A program made the position numbers and the translations under genes. The notes under the pieces were generated by a model, which saw only the letters and a program-made list of their open reading frames with translations, made no database searches and was not told the DNA's origin. DNA of 16,974 bases, from contig JAUSAU010000046.1 in NCBI GenBank assembly GCA_030652345.1, forward strand, positions 1 to 16,974, given 5' to 3'. Shown piece by piece: positions 7,285 to 16,974 of this stretch (positions within the stretch are counted from its first letter, which is position 1; each line of letters begins with the position of its first letter). The stretch is from Coriobacteriia bacterium (GTDB lineage: Bacteria; Actinomycetota; Coriobacteriia; Anaerosomatales; PALSA-660).

Positions 7285-8703
7285 ATGCATATCGTCGTGC
7301 TCGGCGGCGGCCCCGGCGGCTATTCCGCCGCGTTCGAGGCCGCTCGCCTCGGCGCCCAGGTCACACTCATCGAGAAGGAGTACCTGGGCGGGACGTGCCT
7401 CAACTGGGGCTGCGTGCCCACCAAGACCATCCTGCGCACCGCGCGCATCGCCTGGGACGCCCGCAATGCGGCCGAGTTCGGGCTGCGCCTGCCGGCCGCG
7501 GATGTCGACGAAGAACGGCTTCTGGAGCGCAAGCAGGGCATCGTCGAGGACCTGCGTGCCCAGATCGAGGCGACGGCGAAGCGACTCAAGGTCGACGTCA
7601 TCTACGGCGAGGGCCGTCTCACCGCACCCAGGACCGTCCGCGTCACCACCGAGGGCACCCATCGCGACATCGAGGGCGACGCGATCATCCTCGCGACGGG
7701 CTCGGAGGTCTTCAAGCTGCCGAGCATCGACCACTCGCTCGAGCGCGTCTGGACGAGCGATGAGGCCACTTCCGTCCTGGCGACCCCCGACTCGATCCTG
7801 ATCGTCGGCGGCGGCGTCATCGGCCTTGAGTTCGCGTGCGCGTACGCGTCGTTCGGCGCGCAGGTCACCGTCGTCGAACTGATGCCCGCCGTTCTGCCGG
7901 GCAACGACAAGCGTGTGCAGAAGGCGGCCCAGTCCGCTCTCGAGGCGATGGGCGTCACCTTCTACCTCGGACAGGCGGCCGAGAGCATCGGTCAGTTCGG
8001 CGACCGCATGATCACCACCATGCCGGACGGCACGATGATCGAGACCGACTACGTGCTCTCAGCCGTGGGCCGCAAGCCGCTCTCCGAGGGCTTCGGTTTC
8101 CCGGAGGCGGGCATCGAGATGGACCGCGCGGCGGTCAAGGTCGACGCGCACTTCCGCACGAACGTCGCGGGCGTCTTCGCCATCGGCGACCTGATCGGGG
8201 GCATGATGCTCGCGCACGTCGCCGAGGAAGAGGGCGTGGTCGCGGCCCGCAACGCCGTTCGCGCGTACGAGTTCTCCGAGGCCGAAGGGCTGCTCGCGAA
8301 GCTGAAGCACCTGCCGTTGCTGGAGAGCGTGGACTACTCGAACGTTCCCGCCTGCGTCTATACGTTCCCGGAGATCGGTGTGCTCGGTTCGTCGCGCGAC
8401 TCCGCGAAGGAGGCCGGCCTCGACGTCGTGCAGGCGGTCTCGAAGTTCGCGGCCAACGGCAAGGCGCTGGGCGAAGGCGAGTCCGAGGGCTTCGTGCAGA
8501 TCGTTGCGGAGAAGGGCAGCGGGCGCATCGTCGGCTGCCAGATCGTCGGGCCGCACGCTGTCGAGATCATCCATGAGGTGGCGCTCGCCAAGCGTCACGG
8601 GCTCAAGGTTCAGGACATCGCCGAGACGATCCATGCGCACCCGACCGTGTCGGAGGTCATCAAACTCGCTTGCGCCGACGCCGCCGGGAAGTGCGCCGGC
8701 TGA
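7285..8703 (+). CDS. lpdA: Dihydrolipoamide dehydrogenase (E3 / glycine cleavage L-protein)
   Basis: A 472-residue FAD flavoprotein that reoxidises dihydrolipoyl groups with NAD+ in 2-oxoacid dehydrogenase complexes or the glycine cleavage system. The N-terminal FAD motif VLGGGPGGYSAA begins at residue 5. The redox disulphide is C38/C43 in GGTCLNWGCVPTK. The central NAD-binding motif is IVGGGVIGLEFA. The second FAD motif is FAIGDLIGGMMLAHVA. The C-terminal dimer interface carries the catalytic H452-P-T-V-S-E457 pair. All key residues are present and the length is normal. The gene stands alone between a terminator and a promoter-bearing gap, so it has its own transcript. No E2 or H-protein gene is in the window, so which complex it serves is open; lipA 1.7 kb downstream supports a lipoate-dependent role, perhaps glycine cleavage feeding the folate pool used by metVF. 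Confidence 0.95.
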   Translation: MHIVVLGGGPGGYSAAFEAARLGAQVTLIEKEYLGGTCLNWGCVPTKTILRTARIAWDARNAAEFGLRLPAADVDEERLLERKQGIVEDLRAQIEATAKRLKVDVIYGEGRLTAPRTVRVTTEGTHRDIEGDAIILATGSEVFKLPSIDHSLERVWTSDEATSVLATPDSILIVGGGVIGLEFACAYASFGAQVTVVELMPAVLPGNDKRVQKAAQSALEAMGVTFYLGQAAESIGQFGDRMITTMPDGTMIETDYVLSAVGRKPLSEGFGFPEAGIEMDRAAVKVDAHFRTNVAGVFAIGDLIGGMMLAHVAEEEGVVAARNAVRAYEFSEAEGLLAKLKHLPLLESVDYSNVPACVYTFPEIGVLGSSRDSAKEAGLDVVQAVSKFAANGKALGEGESEGFVQIVAEKGSGRIVGCQIVGPHAVEIIHEVALAKRHGLKVQDIAETIHAHPTVSEVIKLACADAAGKCAG

Positions 8704-8851
8704 GCGGCGAGAGTGGCGTTTCACGGGCATGACGCAACGGGGTCACGCAGTGTTTGCGGCTTCTTGACGCCCGTGCAATCAACATCCCAGCGCTCCCGAC
8801 TAGAGTCGAACCATCGCGATCACGAGGAATCGCGGTACGCCTTTTCGGCAC

Positions 8852-8859
8852 AAGGAGGG
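8852..8859 (+). promoter_or_regulatory. Ribosome binding site fixing the alkaline phosphatase start
   Basis: AAGGAGGG lies five bases before the ATG at 8865. The nearer ATG at 8861 is in another frame and opens only a short meaningless frame. The upstream in-frame starts would bury the signal peptide. Confidence 0.8.
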
Positions 8860-8864
8860 CATGG

Positions 8865-10379
8865 ATGCTGTTCTCGAAGGGTTTCTGGGGCCGCGTCGTC
8901 AGCGTCGCTGTCGCCGCTTCGCTACTCGGAGCGCAGGGGGCGTTCGCGGCCACGCGGACCCACACGCATACGCACAGTCACATAGTCAGGCACCGGCACT
9001 CGCATGTGGTCGGGAAGAGCCACTCCGTGGTCACGACGAAGACGTACTACCGCAACATCTACAAGGACAAGATCGTCACTGTCACCGTCACTCCTGAGGC
9101 GCCGAAACTCAAGAACGTCATCGTGCTGATCAGCGACGGCATGGGCTATGACCAGGCGGCCGTGGCGGACTACTTCACCGATGGTCACGCACTCGCGCAG
9201 CCGTGGGAGAACTTCCCCACGTACGTGTCGATGGCGACCTACCCCGGCGTGCCCGCGACCATGACCTACGATCCCTTCGGCGCGTGGAGCACGTTCAACT
9301 ACAACAACATCAACCCGACCGACTCCGCCGCGGCGGGCACCGCCATGGCGTGCGGCGTGAAGTCCTTCAACGCCGGCGTCGGCGTCGATGTGAACAACGT
9401 GGTCGTGAAGTCCGTGACCGAGCGTGCCAAGGAGCTCGGCAAGTCGACGGGTGTCATCTCGAGCGTCCCGTGGACGCACGCGACCCCCGCAACGTACGCG
9501 ACGCACAACATCAGCCGCAACGACCTCGCGGGAATCGCTCGCGGCATGGTCAACACGAGCACCGTCGATGTGATCATGGGCGGCGGCCACCCCTTCTTCA
9601 CGCACAACGGCGAGGCGACGACGACCGCCACCTACAAGTACATCCCGACCGATGTCTGGTCCGGCCTGACCGCCGGGACCGCCGGCAACGACAACGACGC
9701 CGACGGTGTCGTCGAGCCGTGGTCGCTCATCCAGACTCGTGCGCAGTTCCAGGCCCTGACGACCGGCACGACGCCGGCCAGAGTCCTCGGAACCGCTCAG
9801 GTCCGCGAGACGCTGCAGCAGGCCCGTTCGGGCGACACCAAGGCCGATGCGAACGTCGTGCCCAAGACGACCACGGTCCCCACGCTGTCCGAGATGACAC
9901 GCGGTGCTCTCAACGTGCTCGACAACAACCCGAAGGGCCTCTTCCTGATGGTCGAGGGCGGCGCCGTCGACTGGGCCGGCCACGCCAACGAGAAGGGCCG
10001 GATCATCGAGGAGCAGGTCGAGTTCAACGACGCAGTCAAGGACGTCATCAGCTGGGTGAACACCAACAGCAACTGGGACGAGACGCTCGTCGTCGTCACC
10101 GGCGATCACGAGACCGGCTACATCACGGGCCCGAACTCAGGCCAGTCGACCAGCGGCGTCGTCGGCCCGGTCTTCCTCCCCGTGGAGAACAAGGGCGCCG
10201 GGACGATGCCCGGCTTCCAGTTCAACTCGACCAACCACACGAACCAGCTCATCCCGTTCTACGCCAAGGGCAACGGCGCCGGGGCGTTCGTCGCGCAGGC
10301 GAACAAGTACGACCCGATGCGCGCCCGCTACATGGACAACACGGCCGCAGCCACGGTGCTCTTCGACCTGTGGAAGTAG
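8865..10379 (+). CDS. Secreted alkaline phosphatase, PhoA family, with histidine-rich N-terminus
   Basis: A 504-residue exported phosphomonoesterase that would release phosphate outside the membrane. A signal peptide spans residues 1-28, with a basic start, a hydrophobic core and a likely cut at AFA|A. Residues 32-53 then hold eight histidines in an alternating THTH and RHRHSH pattern. The catalytic domain starts near residue 85 with VLISDGMG (metal ligand D91). Next come the nucleophile serine in TDSAAAGTA (S154), VEGGAVDWAGH (E364, D369, H373) and GDHETG (D414, H415). These are the standard two-zinc plus magnesium ligands. A DNDADG loop at 276-281 resembles a calcium-binding turn. There is no C-terminal anchor, so the protein is probably free or held by charge. 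It is a single-gene transcript ending at a strong terminator. Control by phosphate is likely from the family, but I could not see a convincing Pho box. Confidence 0.93.
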   Translation: MLFSKGFWGRVVSVAVAASLLGAQGAFAATRTHTHTHSHIVRHRHSHVVGKSHSVVTTKTYYRNIYKDKIVTVTVTPEAPKLKNVIVLISDGMGYDQAAVADYFTDGHALAQPWENFPTYVSMATYPGVPATMTYDPFGAWSTFNYNNINPTDSAAAGTAMACGVKSFNAGVGVDVNNVVVKSVTERAKELGKSTGVISSVPWTHATPATYATHNISRNDLAGIARGMVNTSTVDVIMGGGHPFFTHNGEATTTATYKYIPTDVWSGLTAGTAGNDNDADGVVEPWSLIQTRAQFQALTTGTTPARVLGTAQVRETLQQARSGDTKADANVVPKTTTVPTLSEMTRGALNVLDNNPKGLFLMVEGGAVDWAGHANEKGRIIEEQVEFNDAVKDVISWVNTNSNWDETLVVVTGDHETGYITGPNSGQSTSGVVGPVFLPVENKGAGTMPGFQFNSTNHTNQLIPFYAKGNGAGAFVAQANKYDPMRARYMDNTAAATVLFDLWK

Positions 10380-10401
10380 CGGTTCGACAGGCAGTGTGAT
10401 C

Positions 10402-10430
10402 GAGGGGCCCGCGCTGCGCGCGGGCCCCTC
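10402..10430 (+). terminator. Terminator after the alkaline phosphatase gene
   Basis: A perfect 13-base-pair GC stem (10402-10414 with 10418-10430) with a three-base TGC loop begins 22 bases after the stop codon. It is followed by TTCG rather than a T-run. Confidence 0.85.
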
Positions 10431-10443
10431 TTCGCGCGCTCGA

Positions 10444-10452
10444 TGCTATGAT
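10444..10452 (+). promoter_or_regulatory. Extended -10 promoter for lipA, predicting a leaderless mRNA
   Basis: TGC-TATGAT is a good extended -10 element (TATGAT at 10447-10452). A start seven or eight bases further on falls at 10459-10460, exactly the ATG that begins the lipA frame. The -35 position would lie in the right arm of the preceding terminator, so the extended -10 probably carries recognition. Confidence 0.6.
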
Positions 10453-10459
10453 CGCCCGC

Positions 10460-11341
10460 ATGTCCTACGACCACGGTCCAACCGCCAAGCGCATGCCGTC
10501 CTGGATGCGTCGCCCGCTGTCCGCGCCCGGCCGATCGGCCGAGGTGTCGTCGATGCTCGACGAACTGAAGCTCAACACCGTGTGTTCGGGAGCGAAGTGC
10601 CCCAACCGCGGCGAGTGCTTCGCGTCGGGTACGGCGACCTTCATGGTGCTCGGTACCGAGTGCACCCGGAACTGCCGCTTCTGTGCGGTCGACCCGGCCG
10701 TACCGGCGCCTCCCGACCCCGACGAGCCGGCGCGCATCGCCGAGGCGGCCGAGCGCATGGGCCTGCGTCATGTGGTGGTCACCATGGTCACGCGCGACGA
10801 CCTGTCCGACGGCGGGGCGGGGCATGTCGTGGCCGTCATCGAGGCGATCCGGGCGCGCATACCGGGCTCGCGCGTCGAGGTGCTCGTGAGCGACTTCGGC
10901 GGCGACGAGTCGTGTATCGACCTCGTCGCGGCGGCGCTGCCCGACGTCTTCAACCACAACGTCGAGACCGTCCCGCGCCTCTACCCGGAGGTGCGCCCAC
11001 AGGCCGATTACGCGCGCTCGTTACGCGTGCTCGAGCGCGCGCGGGAGGTCCGCCCCGCCATCCCGACGAAGTCGGGGCTCATGGTCGGTCTCGGAGAGAC
11101 CGCCGAGGAAGTCGCTGCCGTGTTGTCAGATCTGCGCGGCGCGGGCGTGGACATCGTGACGATCGGGCAGTACCTGAGGCCCAGTTCCCGTCACCTGCCG
11201 GTCGTGGAGTTCGTCACGCCGGAGACGTTCGGCGCGTACGCCCGGACCGCCCGTGATCTCGGCTTCCCCGGGGTCGCGTCAGCGCCGTTCGTGCGGTCGA
11301 GCTACCACGCGGCCGAGGTCGCCGCGGAGGCGCGCTCCTAG
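10460..11341 (+). CDS. lipA: Lipoyl synthase (radical SAM)
   Basis: Inserts two sulphurs into protein-bound octanoyl groups to make lipoyl cofactor. The 293-residue product has both iron-sulphur signatures. The auxiliary cluster is C42-x4-C47-x5-C53 ([12 protein letters not shown]), which is sacrificed as sulphur source. The radical SAM cluster is C68-x3-C72-x2-C75 (CTRNCRFC). The C-terminal FVRSSYHA holds the serine ligand of the auxiliary cluster. All are intact. I prefer the ATG at 10460 because the in-frame ATG at 10448 lies inside the -10 box; using the latter would add four residues. There is no Shine-Dalgarno site before either. The gene ends tail to tail with a minus-strand gene. With lpdA it supports a lipoate-dependent complex; the octanoyl transferase gene lipB is not in view. 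Confidence 0.95.
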   Translation: MSYDHGPTAKRMPSWMRRPLSAPGRSAEVSSMLDELKLNTVCSGAKCPNRGECFASGTATFMVLGTECTRNCRFCAVDPAVPAPPDPDEPARIAEAAERMGLRHVVVTMVTRDDLSDGGAGHVVAVIEAIRARIPGSRVEVLVSDFGGDESCIDLVAAALPDVFNHNVETVPRLYPEVRPQADYARSLRVLERAREVRPAIPTKSGLMVGLGETAEEVAAVLSDLRGAGVDIVTIGQYLRPSSRHLPVVEFVTPETFGAYARTARDLGFPGVASAPFVRSSYHAAEVAAEARS

Positions 11342-12411
11342 CCCCGGCCCGTTCCTCTCGCCGTGCGGTGCCCCGGCACGGAGAGCGCCACGGGCTCCCC
11401 GATGCGGTCCCGACCTGCCTGCTTGGCGCCATACAGCGACATGTCGGCTGCCGACAGCAGGTGATCGATGGGGCGCGCCGGACTCTCGGGAGGGTCTTCG
11501 ACGACTGCGACACCCACGCTCGCCGTGACCCGCACCGAGCCTCCGGGGGTCGTCACGTCGACCGCCCGGATCGCCTCGAGGATGCGCTCGCCCAGCGCGA
11601 CGGCGGCCTCGGCGTCGAGTTCGGGTGCGATGACGGCGAACTCGTCGCCGCCGAACCGGGACGCGAGGTCGGAGCCGCGCACGGTGATCGCCAGCGCACC
11701 TGCGACCTGCGACAGGACCTGGTCGCCCACCGTGTGGCCGTACGTGTCGTTGACGCTCTTGAACCGGTCGACGTCGACGAGCAGGAGCGCCACCGGGTGA
11801 CCGTAGCGTGACGCCCACGAGGTCCACTGGTTGAGGTACGCGGTCAGCGCCCGACGGTTCGCCAGTGCCGTGAGCGGGTCCCGCGTCGCGAAGCGTGAGA
11901 GCACGCGGTTCTCGCGCTGCGCCCTCCTGAGGACGTGTGCGAGGAAGTGCGGGAGGCTCCCGTCGGGGAAGTGGTGCTCGACGGCCGCTATCAGGCGCTC
12001 CACGTGGCGGTTGTAGGCCTCCTGCCGGGTGCGCGAGACGGCCGGTTCGGCGAGGTCGAGCATATCGGAGAAGATCGGATCGAGCGCGAAGAACTCGATG
12101 CGCACCGCGGTTGTGAGCGCGTCCTCCGCCGATAGGGGTGCGGTCGATCCCGACTGCGAGGCCTCCAGTTCGTTCGCGATGCCGTGCAGTGTCTTCAGGA
12201 CGTCGGCCGTGCCGGCCCAGATATCGGGGACGAGCCCCGCCTCCCACGACTCGAGGATCTCCTGCCACCAGCCGACATGGGTCGCCTCCTCCACGGCGAG
12301 TGCCGAAAGCACTCGGGAGACCTCGGCGTCCGTGCACCGAGCAGCCATGTCCTGATAGGTGGCGTGAGCCAGCGTGTCGATCCGGACGCACAGCTCGAGG
12401 ATCTCCTGCAT
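11338..12411 (-). CDS. Ferritin-like domain fused to diguanylate cyclase (GGDEF), copy A
   Basis: A 357-residue cytoplasmic protein with no membrane segment. Residues 1 to about 150 form a four-helix ferritin/rubrerythrin-like domain. Candidate metal ligands are D12 (first helix), E42-A-T-H45 (second), E106 (third) and H136 in YNRH (fourth), where the usual fourth-helix glutamate position holds a tyrosine. A linker leads to a GGDEF domain from about 178 ([13 protein letters not shown]) with metal aspartates in LLVDVDRF, the exact GGDEF signature at 254-258 and an RGSD inhibitory site five residues before it. It should make c-di-GMP from two GTP and be feedback-inhibited. The domain order suggests that iron, oxygen or redox state controls the cyclase; that is inference. 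It lies 61 bases after its paralogue and is probably cotranscribed. The ATG is preceded by a weak AAGGG. The tail after about 335 is unconserved. Confidence 0.87.
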   Translation of the reverse strand: MQEILELCVRIDTLAHATYQDMAARCTDAEVSRVLSALAVEEATHVGWWQEILESWEAGLVPDIWAGTADVLKTLHGIANELEASQSGSTAPLSAEDALTTAVRIEFFALDPIFSDMLDLAEPAVSRTRQEAYNRHVERLIAAVEHHFPDGSLPHFLAHVLRRAQRENRVLSRFATRDPLTALANRRALTAYLNQWTSWASRYGHPVALLLVDVDRFKSVNDTYGHTVGDQVLSQVAGALAITVRGSDLASRFGGDEFAVIAPELDAEAAVALGERILEAIRAVDVTTPGGSVRVTASVGVAVVEDPPESPARPIDHLLSAADMSLYGAKQAGRDRIGEPVALSVPGHRTARGTGRG

Positions 12412-12472
12412 GTCGTGCCCTTCGGTCGGGTCTCGGTCGGTGGATGCAGGGGCGGTGCGCCCGTCGGGAGGT

Positions 12473-13519
12473 CTAGCCCACGGGGAGTGCCGAGGCCAGG
12501 ATGACGGGTTCGGCGATCCGGTCGCGGCCTGAGCGCTTCGCCGCGTACAGGGAGCGGTCGGCGGACAGGATCAGCTCCTCGAGCGTCCTCTCGGGGGATG
12601 ACGGCGGATCCATGACCACGGCGATGCCGACGCTCACCGTCGGGTTGACCAGACCTGCCTCCGAGGCGACGAGCGCCCCGCGCACATCGTGGGCGATGCG
12701 GTGCGCCATCGTCCGGGCCTCGTCGGGACCCGCCTCGGGAGCGATCACGGCGAATTCGTCCGACCCGTAGCGTGCGGGGTAGTCGCACTGGCGGACGGCC
12801 GCGCGAAGCACCTCGCCGACGGCCAGGAGCGTGGCATCGCCCGCCGCCCGGCCGTGTACCTCGTTGATCTCACGGAACCGGTCGAGATCGAGCAGGATGA
12901 GCGCGAACGGGCGCCCGCTGCGGCCCGACCATGCGGCCCAGGTGCGCGCGTTCGCTTCGAGCCAGAGGCGGTTCCCGAGGCCGGTGAGGGGGTCGCGCGT
13001 CGCGTCCCGGGCCAGGGCGCGCGCCTCGTGCCACGCGCGCCGCAGCTGCATCCCGAGCAGCCGCTCGATGCCGCCCTCGCCGTGTTCGCCGATCGCCGTG
13101 ACCAGGCGGCGTACGTGGCGGTCGTAGGCGTCATGGCGCTCGTCGGCGGCGCCGGCGCCGGAGAAGTCGAGCAGTTCGATGAAGCACTGGTCGGCGAGGA
13201 ACAGCTCCATCGCCGCGGCCGCTGCGAGCGCATCCGATCCGCTGAGCCGTCCTTCGGCCGGGACCGCTGACTTCACCGCGTCCAGCGTCTCCCGGATGCG
13301 CTCGCGCACATCCTCCGTGTCGTCGTAGAGGTCGGGGAGCAGCCCGCGTTCGTGCGATTCGGCCAACTCGCGCCACCAGCCGACGTGAGCGGTCTCGTCC
13401 TGGGCCATCTTTCCCAGGACATCCGCGACGGCCGGGTCGTCACACCTCTCGGCCATGCTGCGGTAGAGCCGAGCCGCCGTCCGGTCGACGCGGATGCACT
13501 CTTCAAGGATCTCGCGCAT
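12473..13519 (-). CDS. Ferritin-like domain fused to diguanylate cyclase (GSDEF variant), copy B
   Basis: A 348-residue paralogue of the following gene, first in the minus-strand pair. Its N-terminal helical domain aligns without gaps over the first 70 residues and keeps the same candidate ligands: D12, E42-T-A-H45, E105 and H135 in YDRH. The AHVGWW segment after the second-helix histidine is identical apart from its first residue. The GGDEF domain begins near 175 (RDPLTGLGNRLWL) with LLDLDRFREIN. Its signature is GSDEF at 252-256, a substitution that does not by itself remove the catalytic acids. An RQCD inhibitory-site motif sits five residues before it. It is therefore probably active but needs testing. 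The start is set by GGAGG four bases upstream. It is transcribed divergently from the zinc-ribbon gene across a 182-base region. A tandem duplication with later divergence explains the pair. Confidence 0.85.
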   Translation of the reverse strand: MREILEECIRVDRTAARLYRSMAERCDDPAVADVLGKMAQDETAHVGWWRELAESHERGLLPDLYDDTEDVRERIRETLDAVKSAVPAEGRLSGSDALAAAAAMELFLADQCFIELLDFSGAGAADERHDAYDRHVRRLVTAIGEHGEGGIERLLGMQLRRAWHEARALARDATRDPLTGLGNRLWLEANARTWAAWSGRSGRPFALILLDLDRFREINEVHGRAAGDATLLAVGEVLRAAVRQCDYPARYGSDEFAVIAPEAGPDEARTMAHRIAHDVRGALVASEAGLVNPTVSVGIAVVMDPPSSPERTLEELILSADRSLYAAKRSGRDRIAEPVILASALPVG

Positions 13520-13654
13520 ATGTCCTCCCCCCGGTACCTGTCTTCTCTATTCCCATCGGGGTCGCGACGGTGTGCGGGGCAAGGTTCGGACGCGGTCTAC
13601 GGCGGCTCGACGGCGGAAGTGTCGGGTTCGATGCGGCGTGTCATCCCGCGCGAG

Positions 13655-13660
13655 TACACT
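13655..13660 (+). promoter_or_regulatory. Candidate -10 box for the zinc-ribbon membrane gene
   Basis: TACACT in the divergent region would place the transcript start near 13667 and give a leader of about 35 bases. The -35 element is not clear. Confidence 0.3.
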
Positions 13661-13701
13661 GTCATCGCGGGCGCGGGGGCGCCCTTCGAGGGGGAGGGAC
13701 C

Positions 13702-14550
13702 ATGAACTGTCCGACCTGTGGCGCGGTGAACAACGACAACGCCCAGTTCTGCGACGATTGCGCTGCTCCCTTCGCGTTCGAGAGCGCGCCCGCGGATGCG
13801 AGTCCGCGCATGAGCATCGATCCGCCGGCCGACGCAGCGGCCGCAGGCGACGACGACCTTCCCGGATACCGTCTCTCGGACTCCGTCAACGTCGAGTTGG
13901 CGGGCGCAGCGCCGTCGCCCTACATGGGTGAGCCGGAGGAATCCGATCCGTTCTTCAAGTCGAGGATGGAAGAACGGGCCTACTGGGAGAAGCTCCGCTC
14001 GCATGTCGAGGACGCCGGAGGCGGTGCGGCGTATGCGCAGCAGCTGCAGGAGAGCCTCGAGGCGTCCCGCGTGCAACGACACAAGCATTCGGTCTTCATG
14101 AACAGCATCGGGCTCGGAGTCACCCTGGTCGCTCTGATGGTCGTGGTGTGGGCGAGCCTCGGCTGGGTCCACAAGGCGTCGCTGGTCCAGCCGGCCGCAG
14201 CTGCGCCGATAGCGGCCGTACCCGGTGCGGTCCCGGTCACGAAGGCCGCGCCCAGGATGCCGGTGACCGATATCGGCGGGGCGGTCGGCGTCGCCATCGT
14301 GATGTTGGTCAGCGTCGCTGCGCTGGGGACGTTCGCTTCACGGCTCGGGCGTAAGACGCTGTGGGGTGTGCTCGCCGCGCTGATCTTCGGGGCGGCGGAG
14401 GGCGCCCTCGTGATGCCATACATGAACGCCCTCCCGGCCGGAGGGCCTGCCGGCAGCGGGCTCGTGCTCGGCGCGGGCGTCTTCGTGTTCGCCGCGCTCA
14501 TAGGCGGCCTCGCCGGGGCGTGGTACGGCGGCTCCTGGGCGCTCGACTGA
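13702..14550 (+). CDS. Zinc-ribbon membrane protein of unknown function
   Basis: A 282-residue protein with a short N-terminal zinc ribbon, C3-x2-C6 and C17-x2-C20, of the type often found at the front of bacterial membrane proteins. An acidic, proline-rich stretch runs to about residue 80, then a charged helical segment (about 85-130, FFKSRMEERAYWEKL). The rest is membrane: helices at about 135-157, 192-213, 220-242 and 254-276. The first is separated from the other three by an alanine- and proline-rich loop of about 35 residues, and the last two are glycine-rich. I do not recognise a family. The ribbon would face the cytoplasm if the first helix runs out. The ATG at 13702 was chosen because GGGGAGG precedes it and the CPTC ribbon starts at once; the longer in-frame start at 13570 adds an unconserved arginine-rich stretch. 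It is divergent from the ferritin-GGDEF pair, so a shared control region is possible. Confidence 0.8.
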   Translation: MNCPTCGAVNNDNAQFCDDCAAPFAFESAPADASPRMSIDPPADAAAAGDDDLPGYRLSDSVNVELAGAAPSPYMGEPEESDPFFKSRMEERAYWEKLRSHVEDAGGGAAYAQQLQESLEASRVQRHKHSVFMNSIGLGVTLVALMVVVWASLGWVHKASLVQPAAAAPIAAVPGAVPVTKAAPRMPVTDIGGAVGVAIVMLVSVAALGTFASRLGRKTLWGVLAALIFGAAEGALVMPYMNALPAGGPAGSGLVLGAGVFVFAALIGGLAGAWYGGSWALD

Positions 14551-14568
14551 CTCGTGGAGTGACCGTGA

Positions 14569-16974
<2,406 letters not shown>

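Noticed and set aside
8764..8806. TTGACG (8764-8769) and TAGAGT (8801-8806) as a promoter for the phosphatase gene
   Set aside because: The boxes are 31 bases apart, far from the 16-19 needed; neither alone is convincing.
8815..8834. Inverted repeat CGCGAT/ATCGCG in the phosphatase leader
   Set aside because: Only six base pairs with an eight-base loop; expected by chance in such GC-rich DNA and not placed like a terminator or operator.
8754..8864. N-terminal extension of the alkaline phosphatase by 37 codons
   Set aside because: It would place the signal peptide internally and skip the strong ribosome site at 8852-8859.
8922..10109. 395-codon minus-strand frame opposite the alkaline phosphatase
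   Set aside because: A codon-bias mirror of the phosphatase with no domain and no ribosome site.
13570..13701. Longer start for the zinc-ribbon protein
   Set aside because: The extra residues look like translated leader; GGGGAGG before 13702 and the immediate CPTC ribbon favour the shorter protein.

Overview
This is a high-GC window with tightly packed genes and very short gaps. All intergenic stretches are under 200 bases. Base composition, GTG starts, strong Shine-Dalgarno sites and a gene of the actinobacterial DUF2469 family point to an actinobacterium. The acetogen-style MetV/MetF pair, the short cobalamin methionine synthase and the lipoate genes fit an anaerobic, deep-branching member such as a Coriobacteriia-type lineage. 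That placement is inference and was not tested by search.

Left part (1-4754, + strand): the 3' two-thirds of a corrinoid methionine synthase (homocysteine, pterin and B12 modules, no reactivation domain). It is followed closely by a UDP-GlcNAc 2-epimerase (wecB). A promoter-bearing gap then leads to metV-metF, which overlap by 4 bases and encode a two-subunit methylene-tetrahydrofolate reductase. Together metVF and the methionine synthase would carry a one-carbon unit from methylene-THF to methyl-THF to homocysteine; metVF could also feed a Wood-Ljungdahl methyl branch.

Middle (4755-10379, + strand): a membrane histidine kinase and a REC-LytTR response regulator form a two-gene signalling operon closed by a strong terminator (7171-7211). 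Then come a dihydrolipoamide dehydrogenase (lpdA) with its own promoter and a secreted PhoA-family alkaline phosphatase with a histidine-rich N-terminus, closed by another strong terminator (10402-10430). Next is lipoyl synthase (lipA), which appears to be made from a leaderless mRNA. lpdA and lipA both serve lipoate-dependent complexes such as the glycine cleavage system, which would again link to the one-carbon pool.

Right part (10460-16974): lipA runs tail to tail into a minus-strand pair of paralogous genes (13519-11338), and the two stop codons share a CTAG. Both paralogues encode a ferritin-like four-helix domain fused to a diguanylate cyclase (GGDEF) domain. This is the most unusual element of the window: a possible iron, oxygen or redox input to c-di-GMP signalling. 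Divergent from them is a zinc-ribbon protein with four membrane segments and no known function. A DUF2469 gene then overlaps ligA (NAD-dependent DNA ligase) by 4 bases; ligA runs off the right edge inside its BRCT domain.

I saw no tRNA, rRNA, CRISPR array, insertion sequence or phage gene.
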